From positions 3,152,078-3,216,077 of the forward strand of contig NC_135781.1 of assembly GCF_028453695.1 (NCBI RefSeq): 64,000 bases of DNA, in the 5' to 3' direction. The stretch is from Augochlora pura. Its lineage: Eukaryota; Arthropoda; Insecta; Hymenoptera; Halictidae. Shown in pieces: positions 1-11,291 of this stretch. Every line of letters starts with the position of its first letter. Position 1 is the stretch's first letter. The position numbers and the translations under genes were made by a program. The notes under the pieces are model-generated. The model ran no database searches. It worked only from the letters and a program-made list of their open reading frames with translations, and was not told the origin of the DNA.

Positions 1-108
1 GCCAGCATTTCTCCTTCCGCCGCAATCACTTTTGCTCTAGCTTCCCTCGCAGCTTCCGCCTCCGTGGCCATTGCACGCTGCAACTGCACCGGAAGTCGGA
101 CGTCCTTT
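1..108 (-). CDS. Stomatin/MEC-2-like protein, exon 4 (cut by window edge)
   Basis: Partial exon entering from the left edge. Acceptor CTGTTCAG occupies 116-109 and the exon reads KDVRLPVQLQRAMA, then TEAEAAREARAKVIAAEGEM to the window end. This is the end of the SPFH domain and the start of the C-terminal helix, which in stomatins forms a coiled-coil oligomerisation segment (the EAEAAREARAKV heptad-like region). The remaining C terminus and the 3' end lie outside the window. Intron 3 (4123-109, about 4 kb) contains a TTAA-type transposon copy at 2204-2449. No stop or frameshift is seen. Confidence 0.95.
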
Positions 109-1630
109 CTGAACAGGGAATTTCACTTATTAATTGTTCCCGGCGCGCGACCTGTTCGAAACGGTCCGTAAATATCGGAGCCATGCCCGCAACAAAACCT
201 TTTGGTCTGAAATAATGGCCCGTAAATTATTTTCCATTGATTGATAATATAATATCTTATTATTATATATTTATATTTTAATATTTCAATAATAACGAAA
301 AGTATAGTATTTATAATATTTCATTTTAAATCATAACTTCCAAGAGTTCTTTAATTTTTAGCGCGTCGAGATTTTGATATTTGCACGCGACAATGGCCTA
401 AAATTATTCATAAAAGTCTGATTTATTTAAAACCGAAAGATGTCTAGATTTAGAATCCGAGAAAATAATCGAGTAGAAAAGATAGCAAAATTGTGACGTT
501 TTATTCCGGGAAATTATTCGGCAGCTAATGAAATCGTGCTGCAAGGGGTTGAAACAATTTAGCCAAGCAAATCCACATCAATGGATCGGCCGTACCAAAC
601 AGACCACTTTTCCACGCGCTAAAGCGTACCCTACTAAACAGCTGCACACGCCACTCTACTAAATTACCAGCCGGCAAACAATTTTAGCCGGCATTGGAAC
701 CCTCGCGCGCGACAAAATCGATCAGAGTCCCCGCGCGTAGTCTTACTTCATCGCGCGGCGAGATCTCGATCGTCAGACGCGGAATTACGTGAACCATTTT
801 CCACGCCGGATCCGCGCCGTTTGTCCCGATTCCCAGGAACATCCGGCCCGCTGAAGTGTTTCACGCGGCTCGTGTTTCGCGTTTAGCGCCCTCGTTTGTA
901 TTTAAGGGTTGCCCCGGATTCGAGGTGGAAACGCGCGGGCTGGAGGAGCACTCGACCGGAATAAAAATATATTCGGCGAGACCGTTTGCTTCCGTTCCCG
1001 TCGGCGATCCGGCTTAATTCTTCGACGATCGCTATCGCAGCGTTTCCACGGCGCCGTGAATTGATTTCGGTTCGAGGAAGGACGTGTTTTACCTCTGCGG
1101 GCTAGTTTCCGCCGCGGGAAGAGCGATCGATGCGGGATTCGCCTACGGTGGCCAAAGAAAATCGCGTCCGAACGGATCGGCTTACCGATCGCCTTTCCAA
1201 CCGGCGGCTGAAAGAAACTCGACAATTTCCTCTCGGCTAATAATCGCGGGGGAGGCCGGCGACCCCTTGCGCTGCGATTCCTTTAAACGTTGCTTTGGGC
1301 TAGCACTTTTTTATCTCTGATAAATTTGCGTGCGGGAAAGAGGATTTATATTTATTATTTTTATCGTATTTACGATATTTATTATGTTTGTCGTGTTTAT
1401 AATATTTATTATATTTTTATCGTATTTACGATATTTATTATATTCGTGAGAAAAGAATTAAAATTTAATTTCGATTTAATAGATGCGAATATCTACGATT
1501 ATCTGATACGTCTATTTGTTTATTCATTTATTTTAGGGCTGGCGTTCTTCTACATCAGATAAATAAGGATTATAGAGTAAAATAAGAGAAAAATTATAGA
1601 TAAGAATAAATAAATCAATGAATGGATGAA

Positions 1631-1726
1631 TATTATAAGGACTCAATATTATAAGAATTTAATATTGTAAGGATTCAATATTATAAAGACTCAATACTAT
1701 AAGAGTTTAATATTATAAGGACGAAC
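1631..1726. repeat. 16-bp minisatellite, six units
   Basis: Six consecutive 16-bp units of the form TATTATAAGGACTCAA, in perfect register with 1-5 substitutions each. Lies in intron 3 of the stomatin-like gene. Confidence 0.85.
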
Positions 1727-2203
1727 ATTATAATTTATATTAGCCGAAATGATTGTCTTCCCAAGACGCATCCCCGGTGACAGACTAAAAGCGAGTCAAA
1801 GGCCAGGTCGCCGCGGTTTTTTTTTACGCTCCACGACCCGCCTTTTCTTCCTTCATCTACTATGCGTGCCACCCCTTTCGAAAGCACTCGAAACCTCTTT
1901 CTCCGACTTTGGTGGCGTGCCCGGCTATCGAAGCCGAGACCAAAGGGCTCTTCGATGGCTTTCTCGATGGCACTCGAGTGTCCGCGTTTATGCGCGTTCA
2001 CGTGCCCCTTCGCCGGCTAGGACAGCCCGCTACGGCTAGTAGCTTTAGGTACCCTAACCCTCGTGCAGTCAGTCGATGTCTTTCGTGCTTACCACCCTAA
2101 TTCCGACGTCACTTGTCACTCGGAAATCGATCTGTTAAAGAAGCATCGGTTCCCGCGAATTGTTGCTAACACGTGGGAAATTTCGTTGGCACCTTTTTCA
2201 CGG

Positions 2204-2449
2204 TTAACCCTTTGCAGTACGATTCCTTTCGCTGCGTTGGTTAGCATTTATTTGGCCTTAATATTTAATAATAGGACCAGACAATTTTTGTTTCTTTCAT
2301 TGTCTTTATGAATTTTTGTTTCTAGGCTTTAAGAGAAGAATTTATTTTTATCTCGGCATAGAAGAAATTAATAATATTCATATTTAGTAGAATATAAGGA
2401 TGAAATTTATATCACGAGTCTGACTCATTATAATAGTGCAAGGGGTTAA
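2204..2449. mobile_element. TTAA-flanked MITE, family A, copy 1
   Basis: A 246-bp element bounded by TTAA on both sides. The left end reads CCCTTTGCAGTACGA and the right end TAGTGCAAGGGG, forming an inverted repeat of about 12 bp. The interior is AT-rich and non-coding, and it shares with the copies at 11292-11504 and 17678-17936 the segments TCCTTTCGCTGCGTT, ATAGGACCAGA and AAGAAATTAATAATATTC. A TTAA target with CCC/GGG ends is the piggyBac-superfamily signature, so this is inferred to be a non-autonomous piggyBac-type element. Confidence 0.8.
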
Positions 2450-4123
2450 ATGTCGCATCGATTGGCCTAAACCTTGATTATTTCAATAATTCAACAAGAA
2501 ATTGTTTCGCGAAAATTGTTCTCTTATAACATAGATAATATCGCTGAACGAACAATTTCGTTGTAGCGCGGACGCAGCGAAAGCAGGCATTCGACAGACC
2601 AGCTATGCAGTTTATAATTAGTTAAAGCTAAACGAAAGCTGGAAGAACACTTTTGTATCTTTACGATCGTTAATCACCGTCCGCCCTCGTCCAAAATCAC
2701 TTTTTTAACGTTTTCATTCCAGCGTAATTACCTGTCGGTTTTCGCGAATTTTAGTTTCATCAAATGCTCGTACGGCGGAGAGAAAAATCCCGGGGAAATT
2801 GAAACGTTGAACGCGTCAGCAGATTTGATGCATTCATAACGAAGATGATTTCGGGGAACGGAAATAATGTTTATTTAATTATAAGCCGGCGGGAACGGAA
2901 GCATTAACGATCGAACTGCCGCGCTAACGTTTGCCGAAACTGACGACGGGAAAAGAACAATCGTTGTCGAGATTTACCAACGTGTTGACCACTTGGCAAG
3001 TGAGTTCCTTTAAGTCGGAATCAATTTTCTTGTTATCAATATTTAAACATTCGAGTAGACAGATGTAAATACGAAGCTTCTTTGTCTTCTAAGAAATTAT
3101 TGCGATCGAAAAATTTAGATTATTGTAAATGTAAAGGAAATGATGTGACAAGGGGTTGAATTTTGTTATACAGGATGGGTGAAAAAATTGTTGTACAACC
3201 GGCCACGGGATAAATTTACATGGAGAAATAAGTCGATAAAAAAGCGTGATTAATTTTAACTAAGTATTTTTTCATTGAAGACTGTGTTTTCGAGGGAAAT
3301 AAACTTAAAGGTCCATCGGCTTTGTATACGTAGTATAACGAGAAGTAGAATTAGTATGCGATAGCCAGACATACCGCTCGATTCCTATTCAATAATATCA
3401 TTCCTCCAACCTATCTTTCTCTCGAAAATTTAAATAAAAAAATATTATCCCGTCTTTTGCAACCTTGTAAAAACATTTCCTCCTTCGTTCAGCCCTTTGC
3501 ACTCAATGACTCTGAGCCGCCATAAAAAAATTATTATATCCCGTTCCAAAATAATTTCAACGTCATCGAATTTTTTTATATTAAAATAGAAACTCTGCGA
3601 AGAATAACCATTGCTAAAATCACAAAATTCACGCGTATGAAATATAGCAATTAATATTAGAAATGAATTAGATCAGACAAGCTGTCTCAGATTTCGAATT
3701 AAAATACCATCGACATGAAATGTTTAATAATCTCGAGACTACGAAAATACCGTCCCGCCGTATTGAAATTATCGTTCGAAACGGCACATGTCCCATTATC
3801 ATCGCGAGCACGGGAAACGCGCGATAGCCAGGCTCGTATTCGCGGCAACTGATCCTTTCGAACGCAGGCGGCATAAACTGATCTCCGTGTTCCCGATGAT
3901 ATCCGAATCTATAATGATGGTCCCGTTTTCCGATACACTGCGGGCGCAGTCGGCGGCAATCTGCCAGGTAGGAGTTTACGAAATTCTCGCAACGTCAAAC
4001 TCGATAACGATAGTTCGCGGCGTATTACGGGCGGCTGGTTTATCCGCGCTTCGGCAGGATAACTTCTTCCGTACGCGGCGATGATCGTCCATCGCCGCGA
4101 AAACCCGTGCAGGATACACTCAC

Positions 4124-4285
4124 ATCTCGACGCGCTCAACCTTGACACCCCAAGGATCCGTGGCCTCGTCCAGAGATATCTGCATGGTGTGGGAGATGTT
4201 CTCGCGCTCGGACAGGATCTCGGCCAGGTTCCTCGTGCCGAGGACGGTTCTCAGCGTGCTGGCAGCGAGCAGTCGCGTCGAATGA
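4124..4285 (-). CDS. Stomatin/MEC-2-like protein, exon 3 (SPFH domain core)
   Basis: Internal exon of the stomatin-like gene, 162 nt, bounded by acceptor TTTTCCAG (4293-4286) and donor AT|GTGAGT starting at 4123. It begins by completing the serine split from exon 2 (AG + T), then reads HSTRLLAASTLRTVLG, TRNLAEILSEREN, ISHTMQISLDEATDP and WGVKVERVE. This is the alpha/beta core of the SPFH domain that mediates oligomer packing. The last two bases AT join the first base A of the next exon to give isoleucine, reconstituting VERVEIKDVRLP. All splice phases are consistent, so the gene appears intact here. Intron 2 (5781-4286) carries a long G run and a degenerate purine-rich repeat. Confidence 0.95.
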
Positions 4286-5274
4286 CTGGAAAATTAATGA
4301 GACGATCCGCCCCGGTGATACCGTGTAAGAATTTACATTCGATACAAATGGCGTGATTACAATGGCAACCAGAGACTGTTCATTTGCGACCAACAGCCTG
4401 CGGATCTCCGTGCGAAATAAAAATATCGATTTCAAGATGGAGGAGGCAATTCAATTGTCATCGTTAGTAATTGTAATATGTCGAGATTAATATTCTCGGG
4501 TGTATTAAATTTTATCTATTTTCGCTACAGAATTAATATACAGCAGCGATTTCTTTAATTAATCAATTCCCGACTCGTAGCTCTCTCCGTCGTTTTATTT
4601 CAATGTCTCTGATTTAAACCCGGATCGTCGCGGTCTCTTGACCCGTTCTCCATATTGACCAATTTATATATTTACCTTTCACCGATTTTCAAGACTCGAC
4701 CGAGAGGTACCGCGACATCGGAGCGCTCTGCACCAATGAGCAGAGAGAGAGAGAGACGAAATTAGCAGGTTGAAGGAAAAAGTTTCTCGCAGCGAAACGT
4801 CCGGGATAGCGATGCCGTGCGACCACGTTCGCGTGGCGGGGAGGGGGTCGAAGAAACATGGTCGCGCGACTTGTACGCGAAATAATCGAGTCGCTGCCGC
4901 CGCACCGTCACAAATTATTCAAGTAATTTGGTCACGCTCTCGTAGCCCCTCGACGAGCCGTCCTCCGCATTTTTCTCCTTCCGTCGTCGCGCATTCGCTC
5001 TCGAGACGGAACAAGACCACCCTCCCCCCCCCCCCGTTGGTCCGCGTCCCCTCGGAGACGTTAATTAAAATTTCAGGAAATCGTGTCCGCGTTAATTAAC
5101 TCGTTCCCATCCCGCGCCGCAATTTTCGATCCGAGGAGTTTCCGAACGAAAGGCTCTCCTCCAACCGTTTCATTAGTTTTTCTTCCCGTGTGCAAACAGA
5201 ATCGATTCCGCGGTCGCTTTCATACGGGCCAATGTTTTCCGGCTGGTGAACGATCGGTGGAACGGGGCTCGAGA

Positions 5275-5299
5275 GGGGGGGGGGGGGGGGGGGGGGGGG
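5275..5299. repeat. Homopolymer run of 25 G
   Basis: Uninterrupted G tract on the plus strand inside intron 2 of the minus-strand stomatin-like gene, so the pre-mRNA carries a C tract. The length may be unreliable in the assembly. Confidence 0.9.
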
Positions 5300-5304
5300 A
5301 GAAG

Positions 5305-5765
5305 GGTAAGTTCGAGATTATCAAGGTTAGCGAGATCCAAGGTAAAAAGAAGGTTGGAAAGGCTCGAGATTCTAGGAAAGCGGGATTCAAGATGAGAAAA
5401 GGTTCAAAAAGAGTTAGAATATATAAAAGAGTGAGGTTCGAGCAAAGTAAGATTTTAAAAGAGTGAGGTTATGTCAAGGTAAAATTCTAAAAAAAGGTTC
5501 AAGAGGATCAAGATTCTAAAAATGCAGAATTCAAGATGAAAAAAAGGTTCAAAAAGAGCAAGATTATAAAAGTACAAGGTTCAACTAAAGTAACATTATA
5601 AAGGAGGAATGTTTAAATAAAGTAAAATTGTATAAAAGCATGGTTCAAACAAGGTAGAATTGTATAAAAGTACTGTTCAAGAGGATCGAGATTCTAAAAG
5701 AACAAAGTTTAAGAAAAGCAAGTTAGTAAAATAGCAATATTAAGAAATAACAACATTCAAGACTT
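5305..5765. repeat. Degenerate purine-rich repeat in intron 2
   Basis: Recurring modules such as GATTCTAAAAG and AAGGTTCAA at irregular spacing of about 30-45 bp, all with the same strand bias. Looks like a decayed minisatellite next to the G run. Confidence 0.65.
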
Positions 5766-5781
5766 GAAGCATTCCTCCTAC

Positions 5782-5962
5782 CTGTAATTGGCGATCTTGA
5801 CAACAGCGTTTAGGGGTTCCTTGATGCGATAGTACACAACCGCGTCGACTGTCACGGTAACAGAATCCTTGGTAAGGACTTCCTGAGGAGGGACGTCGAA
5901 GGAAACGGTCCTCAGATCCACGCGCACACAGGTATCCACGCATGGCATTACGAAGAACGTCC
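5782..5962 (-). CDS. Stomatin/MEC-2-like protein, exon 2 (SPFH domain start)
   Basis: Continues the stomatin-like protein directly from the 6515-6329 exon. Acceptor TTGGCAG lies at 5969-5963 and donor AG|GTAGGA starts at 5781. The split glycine (G + GG) and the 181-nt length keep the frame. The translation begins GTFFVMPCVDT and contains VDLRTVSFDVPPQE, LTKDSVTVTVDAVVYYR and VVKIANYS, the most conserved stretch of the stomatin SPFH domain, where the beta strands pack under the membrane. No frameshift or stop is present. The preceding 366-nt intron is largely a 21-bp AT-rich minisatellite. The match is to the family at large (stomatin, MEC-2, UNC-1, STOML3), so orthology within it cannot be settled from this piece. 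Confidence 0.95.
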
Positions 5963-6055
5963 CTGCCAATTAAATGAAAAATAATAATTAAATTAATCAA
6001 AATACAATAGAAATCTACATAAAATCAAATTTATATCGTAAAATAACAAATGAAT

Positions 6056-6207
6056 AAAATAATAAATTTATATTATAAAATAATAAATTTATATGATAAA
6101 ATAATAAATTTATATTATAAAATAATAAATTTATATGATAAAATAATAAATTTATATGATAAAATAATAAATATATATTATAAATAATAAATTTATATGA
6201 TAAAATA
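6056..6207. repeat. 21-bp AT minisatellite in intron 1
   Basis: About seven units of AAATAATAAATTTATATGAT(A), alternating GATA and TATA variants. It occupies much of the 366-nt first intron of the stomatin-like gene. The ORF across it is an artefact of the repeat. Confidence 0.85.
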
Positions 6208-6328
6208 AAAAATGAATAAAATAACAAATTTATATTTCAAATTAATAACTAAAATAGCGATTCAAATAATTAAATTGAATAAAAATTCGCCTCGATCACA
6301 CCGTGATATAATTAGCTATCATAATCAC

Positions 6329-6515
6329 CTGGACCACTGGCGTCGCCCTTCAACCTGCCCATCCTGAAGACCACGGCTCTCTCGTACTCTTGGACGACCT
6401 TGAACGTGAAGCAGAGGGAGAACGGGAACGTGACCAGCACCAGGAGGAAGGATCCTATGGTAGCAAGCAGCTCGATGAGCCTGGTGGCCGCGTCCACGCT
6501 GTGTCGTTCCGGCAT
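6329..6515 (-). CDS. Stomatin/MEC-2-like protein, first recognised coding exon
   Basis: Encodes the N terminus and membrane hairpin of a stomatin-family (SPFH/band 7) protein, an integral membrane scaffold on the cytosolic face. The family oligomerises in cholesterol-rich membrane and tunes ion channels. Read from the ATG at 6515 the exon gives 62 codons plus one base. Residues 1-18 are hydrophilic (start MPERHSVDAA), about 19-39 form the hydrophobic hairpin with TFPFSLC, whose proline (about residue 31) matches the conserved hairpin proline of the family, and VVQEYERAVVFRMGRL follows. The exon ends in ...GPG with donor CAG|GTGATT at 6328. The start is uncertain: the frame stays open upstream to about 6740, and GATCGCAG just before the ATG could be an acceptor. 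Family assignment is firm; the exact N terminus is not. Confidence 0.85.
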
Positions 6516-8190
6516 CTGCGATCCGACGGTCTTGGGAGACTCTTCTGCGCTTTCCGCGAGAAAAGGGGGAAACGCAAAGATCGCGGTGAGAGAAGCGGAA
6601 AATGTGATCGGCCGGAACGAAAGGGTTGCTTCCCGAGAAAGCAACCCGGCCGTCAGACGAGTCTTTTTCGAGGTGGAGAGAGGGTGTAGAAGGATGTGCC
6701 GGGACAATCGACGGAGGCGCGTTCGCGCGTGCAGATCCACGGGCCGACAGATGTACGGGGCCCGGCTAATCTCGACGAGACACGTTTCACGGGTCCGTGA
6801 TCAAACGGGAGGCGATTGTCCTCGGAAACAAAAGCTTCCGCCGTTTTCACGCTCTTCGTCGCGTCTCGCGAGCGCCGTTCCTCGAGGCCCCCTTTAACCC
6901 TTGTGTCGAAAACCGAGGCAGTTGACGCGCGACGGCAGCTGATTTTCGAAGCTTGTTCGGCGAATTTCGGATTCTTTTGGTTTCGCGATACGCGTGTTAA
7001 CCCTTTGCCTTAGAGTCATCACTAAAAATTGTTCTATTATATAGGTGGACTCAATTTCTGGATAAAATGCCATAGGTTATATAAAATGGAAATACTGTAA
7101 ATCAGGGAAAATATTTTGCAATTCGTGGTAGAACGGCGTCGAGTACAAAGGGTTAAATGTGTTGAATGATTGATTAGTATACGTTCAATAAAATTATTCA
7201 CTTGGCACGTCATCAATTTACAGATCTTTTCAGTCCAAAAGGATTTTTAATCTCTCGGTTTTTAATGTCAAGTTAACCTCTTTTTAATTAATTAACTCTT
7301 TGCCGTCTTATGTCCTCTCTGAGCTACTAAAAAAATTTCTTTCTTTCTTTTTATGTTTCTAAAAAGTAAAAGATATTATCTTGCCACACATACCTAAATA
7401 TCAAAAAAGAATTGACAAATTTGTTTTTCCTATTTAATCTCGCGTAATACGTGTTACAGTTTGTTCAACGAAAATTAATTCGGAGCAGCATGACAGCCGT
7501 ATTTGTCAATTACGTTGAGTGCGGATGAGAATTTCGTTCGGTTGAACGAAGCAGAAATAAATAATTAGCTATATCTTTTGCACAGTTTCGTTCTACCGTA
7601 ATTTTTCAGCAAACAGAAAAACAGTACGTAAATGTAGGTAATTTGATTATAATAGATAACACGGATCATGTAAATAGACTAGAGAAATACGGTAGATCGT
7701 GTAGATAAATCGATACAGGATGGTACACAGCGCCGTTTATTACACAAATCAGCTAACGTTTAACCAAGTAATTTAACCGAGTAATTATTCTGTTAGCCAA
7801 ACAATTATTTCATTATACTGTTCCCCTATTACCAATGTTTAACCATCGGTGAAAATGCGAATTGCAAAAGAAGTCATAGAGCAAAGCTTTGCATGCACTT
7901 AATTATTAATTAACTTAAGAGTAAAAGAGAATAGCTTGCAGATCTTTGTGCAAAATAGAAACTCGAGATTAATGGTCAAGATTAGTTTTAAAAAATGTAA
8001 GATAAAAATGTCTGTCTTGCTTTAAGACAATATATTGTTTTCAACAATATTCTTAAATTCTTCTAATGTTATCACAGTTTCGCGTTTGACGCTCGAATTA
8101 CCGAGTCCTAAATGCGACTGACGTATAATTATTACATAACAATGGCAAGACTAAATTTATTTAGACTTCGTACATACGATCTATATTACA
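6516..8190. other. Region upstream of the stomatin-like exon; no gene seen
   Basis: GC-rich to about 6960, where promoter, 5'UTR or an upstream exon of the stomatin-like gene may lie, though no core-promoter motif stands out. Beyond it lies a TTAA-type element (6997-7156), a lone element-like start near 7290, and AT-rich DNA without ORFs of interest. Confidence 0.5.
6997..7156. mobile_element. TTAA-flanked MITE, family B, copy 1
   Basis: A 160-bp element between two TTAA sites. Left end CCCTTTGCCTTAGAGTC, right end TCGAGTACAAAGGG. It shares AAAAATTGTTCTAT and ATAAAATGGAAATACTGTAA with the longer copy at 9661-9904. Non-coding; inferred piggyBac-type non-autonomous element. Confidence 0.75.
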
Positions 8191-8216
8191 AAGTACGATG
8201 TGTTAGGGGGCTTCGA

Positions 8217-8577
8217 GAAAAATAAAAACTTGCGTTCGGCTCCTACCTCTTGCAATCGACACAGTCAGTTTAAAGAGTCGCGCGAATTTTCATTTCGCAT
8301 AAAGATCCGCAGCTTAGATATCGATCGCGTCTCACTGAACTCTACGAAGCACTCGACTCCTCCGCTGTCGGTTTTCGTGCACCCGTAGTGCACCATGGAT
8401 CGCTCAAACGGTGCAACTTCCTACTCCCTCGTGTCTCGCGTCGGAAGAAACCTCGCCAAGTGTTCGCGCCTTCGAAGCGACCTCGCCTTCGAAGTATGGC
8501 AAAGGTTCCCAAGGTATCCCCAAAGGTTCGACTACCCAGCGCCGTTCCCCGAGCTTGACCAACCTCACGCACGATGA
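8217..8577 (+). promoter_or_regulatory. Possible arthropod core promoter and leader (weak)
   Basis: An A/T-rich stretch (AAAAATAAAAAC) is followed about 40 bp later by GTCAGTTTAAAG near 8266, which matches the arthropod initiator TCAGT. Further on, an ATG in good context (CACCATGG) at 8395 opens a 60-codon frame ending at 8577 with no recognisable domain. This could be a promoter plus leader, or chance within the CpG-rich island at 8.4-9.1 kb. Confidence 0.2.
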
Positions 8578-9108
8578 TCCACGGGATCGGCGACGGATCC
8601 GTCTTCGACGAGCGTCGATCGCGTACTAATCGCTAGACGCGCAGCGGGTTCCGGAACAGGCGATTCGATTACCGGCTACCGAAATAGCGTGCAGGAGGAT
8701 CCGCGGACGGCGAGGAGATGATCTCTAGATCGCCGGGACCCGGGGGGCGGCTGAGAGACGCATCCGGTGCGGAACGCTGGTTAACCGGCCCGGCCCGGCC
8801 CGGCACGAACCGTGTTCTCTTTGGTCCGCAGCACAGCGCGAACCTGCAGCGAGTTAATCATCGCGGCCGCACACGCTGTTTATGTACACGCGGAACAGCG
8901 TAAACTCGCGCGACGTCTGGATCTCGTCGCCCGCGCGACTCCTTTCCCTCTCGATCGCCCCGTGGGCTCTTGGCTAGAATCGGCTCGAAATCCTCGCCGA
9001 GATTGTTTACCATACCGGGGCAGTTTGCTCGCGCGGCTGTAGATAGTGCTCATCCGCGCCGATTTTTGATGATAATTGTTGAACTTTGGAATCGGTTTTT
9101 GATGCGAT

Positions 9109-9438
9109 TTAACCCTTTCGGTACGAGCACTCTGTCCGCCATGACACTCTCGCTGCACGAGGCCCCGCGCCGAAAATTGCCGCCGCACGTGACGGGTCCT
9201 CCTTTATAAGAAAATATTTCCTAAGCGATAAAGAAAAACTGTGCTTAATGAAACGACATTTTTGAACAAAAGTGTTGCTTGTAACTTAGGAGATATTCAG
9301 AGGTATTTATATAAAATATTAAGATTTATTTATATAAAATTCTGTTATTTGTACCGATCATCGCACGTGCGCCGGATCTAGCGGAGCGGTCGTCGCGTGG
9401 ACGCCGGATATATCCGGCTCTCGTACCAAAAGGGTTAA
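9109..9438. mobile_element. TTAA-flanked MITE, family C
   Basis: A 330-bp element flanked by TTAA with ends CCCTTTCGGTACGAG and CTCGTACCAAAAGGG, a near-perfect inverted repeat of about 15 bp. Just inside the right end lies the palindrome GCCGGATATATCCGGC, which recurs in the solo end at 60265-60303. Non-coding; piggyBac-type signature. Confidence 0.8.
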
Positions 9439-9660
9439 TGGCGGGGTCAGTCTTTGTTAAGGTCTGGGCGACGCAACTTTTTCATTATCAACAATTTATG
9501 TATATTTTCTCAAAATCTATATTCTTCTTTTAATATCAATAATTAACATTCATAATAATAATATTAATTTAATATTAAATGAAACTAGTAGTTCTAACAT
9601 CTAAATAAAATTCAAGTCCCTTGAAAGAATCTGAACAGAGTTGAACAGTTTAAAGAGATA

Positions 9661-9904
9661 TCAACCCCCTGCACTCGAATCGTAACTCTAGGGCACCAAT
9701 AAAAATTGTTCTATCGTAATTATAAAAATAATTTATAAATTATCATAGTTACCAGTCTTTAAAAAGCTATTAAAAGCGCAACTGCAGTCACACGATCCAC
9801 TTTTATATGAACAAAATGCGATAACTCGTATAAAATGGAAATACTGTAATTCAGGAAAACTGTGTTAAAATTCGAGGTAGAACAGCTTCGAGTACAAAGG
9901 GTTG
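9661..9904. mobile_element. TTAA-type MITE, family B, copy 2
   Basis: About 244 bp with left end TCAACCCCCTGCACTCGA and right end TTCGAGTACAAAGGGTTGA. The flanks are TCAA/TTGA, decayed from TTAA or alternative targets. It matches copy 1 (6997-7156) at both ends and carries about 80 extra internal bases. Confidence 0.7.
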
Positions 9905-10019
9905 ACACACTTTCCATCGTAGGACCTGCCGCAGACCTAAACCACTGACAGTCCTCCATAACCTGTAATCCACAACCCACGCGCTCTAAAAAAATCATTC
10001 GCAGTCTAATCATTTTCCA

Positions 10020-10197
10020 TGGCCAGGAACACGTCTTCTAATTCGCAGATTCGAACAGATCAAGCGGCAAAATGCGAGCGGCAGCGGACGCAACGCGTCG
10101 CCGAAGACAACGGAGCGCTCTGTAAAGGTGGCCGTTGGCGTCGAGCAGGGAGGGTGTGTAACGGGCCGAGGAAAAAGCATCTCCTTGATTTTCCGCG

Positions 10198-10238
<41 letters not shown>

Positions 10239-11260
10239 GTTCACGGAGGGGCGCGCCTGCAATTTACTTTTTCTCCGGAGGGCGTCAACTCCGGCCATCA
10301 CGATTTTAATCTTCTCGCGGCTTTTTTCAGCATCGCGAACGGCGTCGTCAACGGCATCGCCGTCGCCCCGCGTCCGCCATCGCATCCGCGGCATCGATCG
10401 CCGTTACCGAGCGGTGGAAACGCGCGTATCTGCACGCGCGTACGCTCCGCGATGCTCTCCGTAGCTGGGCACGGCGCGGGCGTCGGCCGCCGTCTATCTC
10501 CTTTATTCCGTATCGGAATCCATTAGTCTAATGAAACGGCGCGAGCGCGGCCGGCCTCGCCGAGTTTACAGTTGCCCCGGGACTGTTCTTTTCCTCGATT
10601 CGAATCTCGACGCGTAAAGGATCGCAATTCCGCGATAAACGATAAACGAACGGCGTGAAAGCCCCTCTCTCGCTCGCCTTGATGCGAACGCCGAACCCGG
10701 ACGGCGGCGTCGGCGGCGGCTGTGGCCCCCGATGATCTCCGGCTGAAAGCCTGAAATCTACGGCCTGTTCGAGCGTGAAACAAGAGCGTGACGGGCCTTT
10801 ACCGCGCGCTGCCATTCTTTCGTTGCCGCGCGGCACAATGCCGTCAAGGCGGCGCTCGCTCGCGCCCCGGCCATCGGGAAAACCTGCTTCTACGGCTTGA
10901 AATGAAAAATCGCGGCGAATCGGTATTGTTCCACGCGACGCTGGAACGGACGGTCGACGGATATGATTTCGTTATTACGAAACTGTCCGAGCGCGTTCGA
11001 CGTGGACGCGAAGGACGCGCTCGGTCGAACCGTTCGGACATCGCCGCAATCACGATCCAGATATCATGCGGCGACGGAGCTGATCGAAGACCGCGAATAA
11101 ATCACCCCGTCTGCGACGACAGGCAGCGTGACGCTACTTGCGCTAACTGTTTGATGCGCCTCCAACTAGGGCGACGTCGGAGGTACTTACAAACTAAGCA
11201 GAATGTTCGACAGCTCTTCCTCAAGTTCGTCATTAATAAGGACAGAATGAACTGACGAGA
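10020..11260. other. CpG-rich island, no recognised gene
   Basis: GC- and CpG-rich stretch with overlapping open frames on both strands (for example plus 10788-11255 and minus 10528-10836). None shows a known motif or paired splice sites that I can defend. Could contain promoter or UTR sequence. Confidence 0.4.
10201..10236. repeat. (GA)18 microsatellite
   Basis: Uninterrupted AG dinucleotide array within a CpG-rich island. The arginine/glutamate repeats in ORFs across it come from the array. Confidence 0.95.
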
Positions 11261-11291
11261 AATATGATGTGAGATAACGTGTATGATGGAT

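Larger units (their letters stand above)
109..4123 (-). other. Intron 3 of the stomatin-like gene
   Basis: GT-AG intron between exons 3 and 4. It is AT-rich apart from islands near 600-1300 and 1740-2150. It holds a 16-bp tandem array (1631-1726), a complete TTAA-type element (2204-2449), and lone element-like ends at 541-554, 3143-3160 and about 3489-3505. ORFs here carry no recognisable motifs. Confidence 0.8.
4286..5781 (-). other. Intron 2 of the stomatin-like gene
   Basis: GT-AG intron of about 1.5 kb between exons 2 and 3. It contains a GC-rich patch (4780-5270), a 25-base G run (5275-5299) and a degenerate purine-rich repeat to about 5765. No additional exon is evident. Confidence 0.8.
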
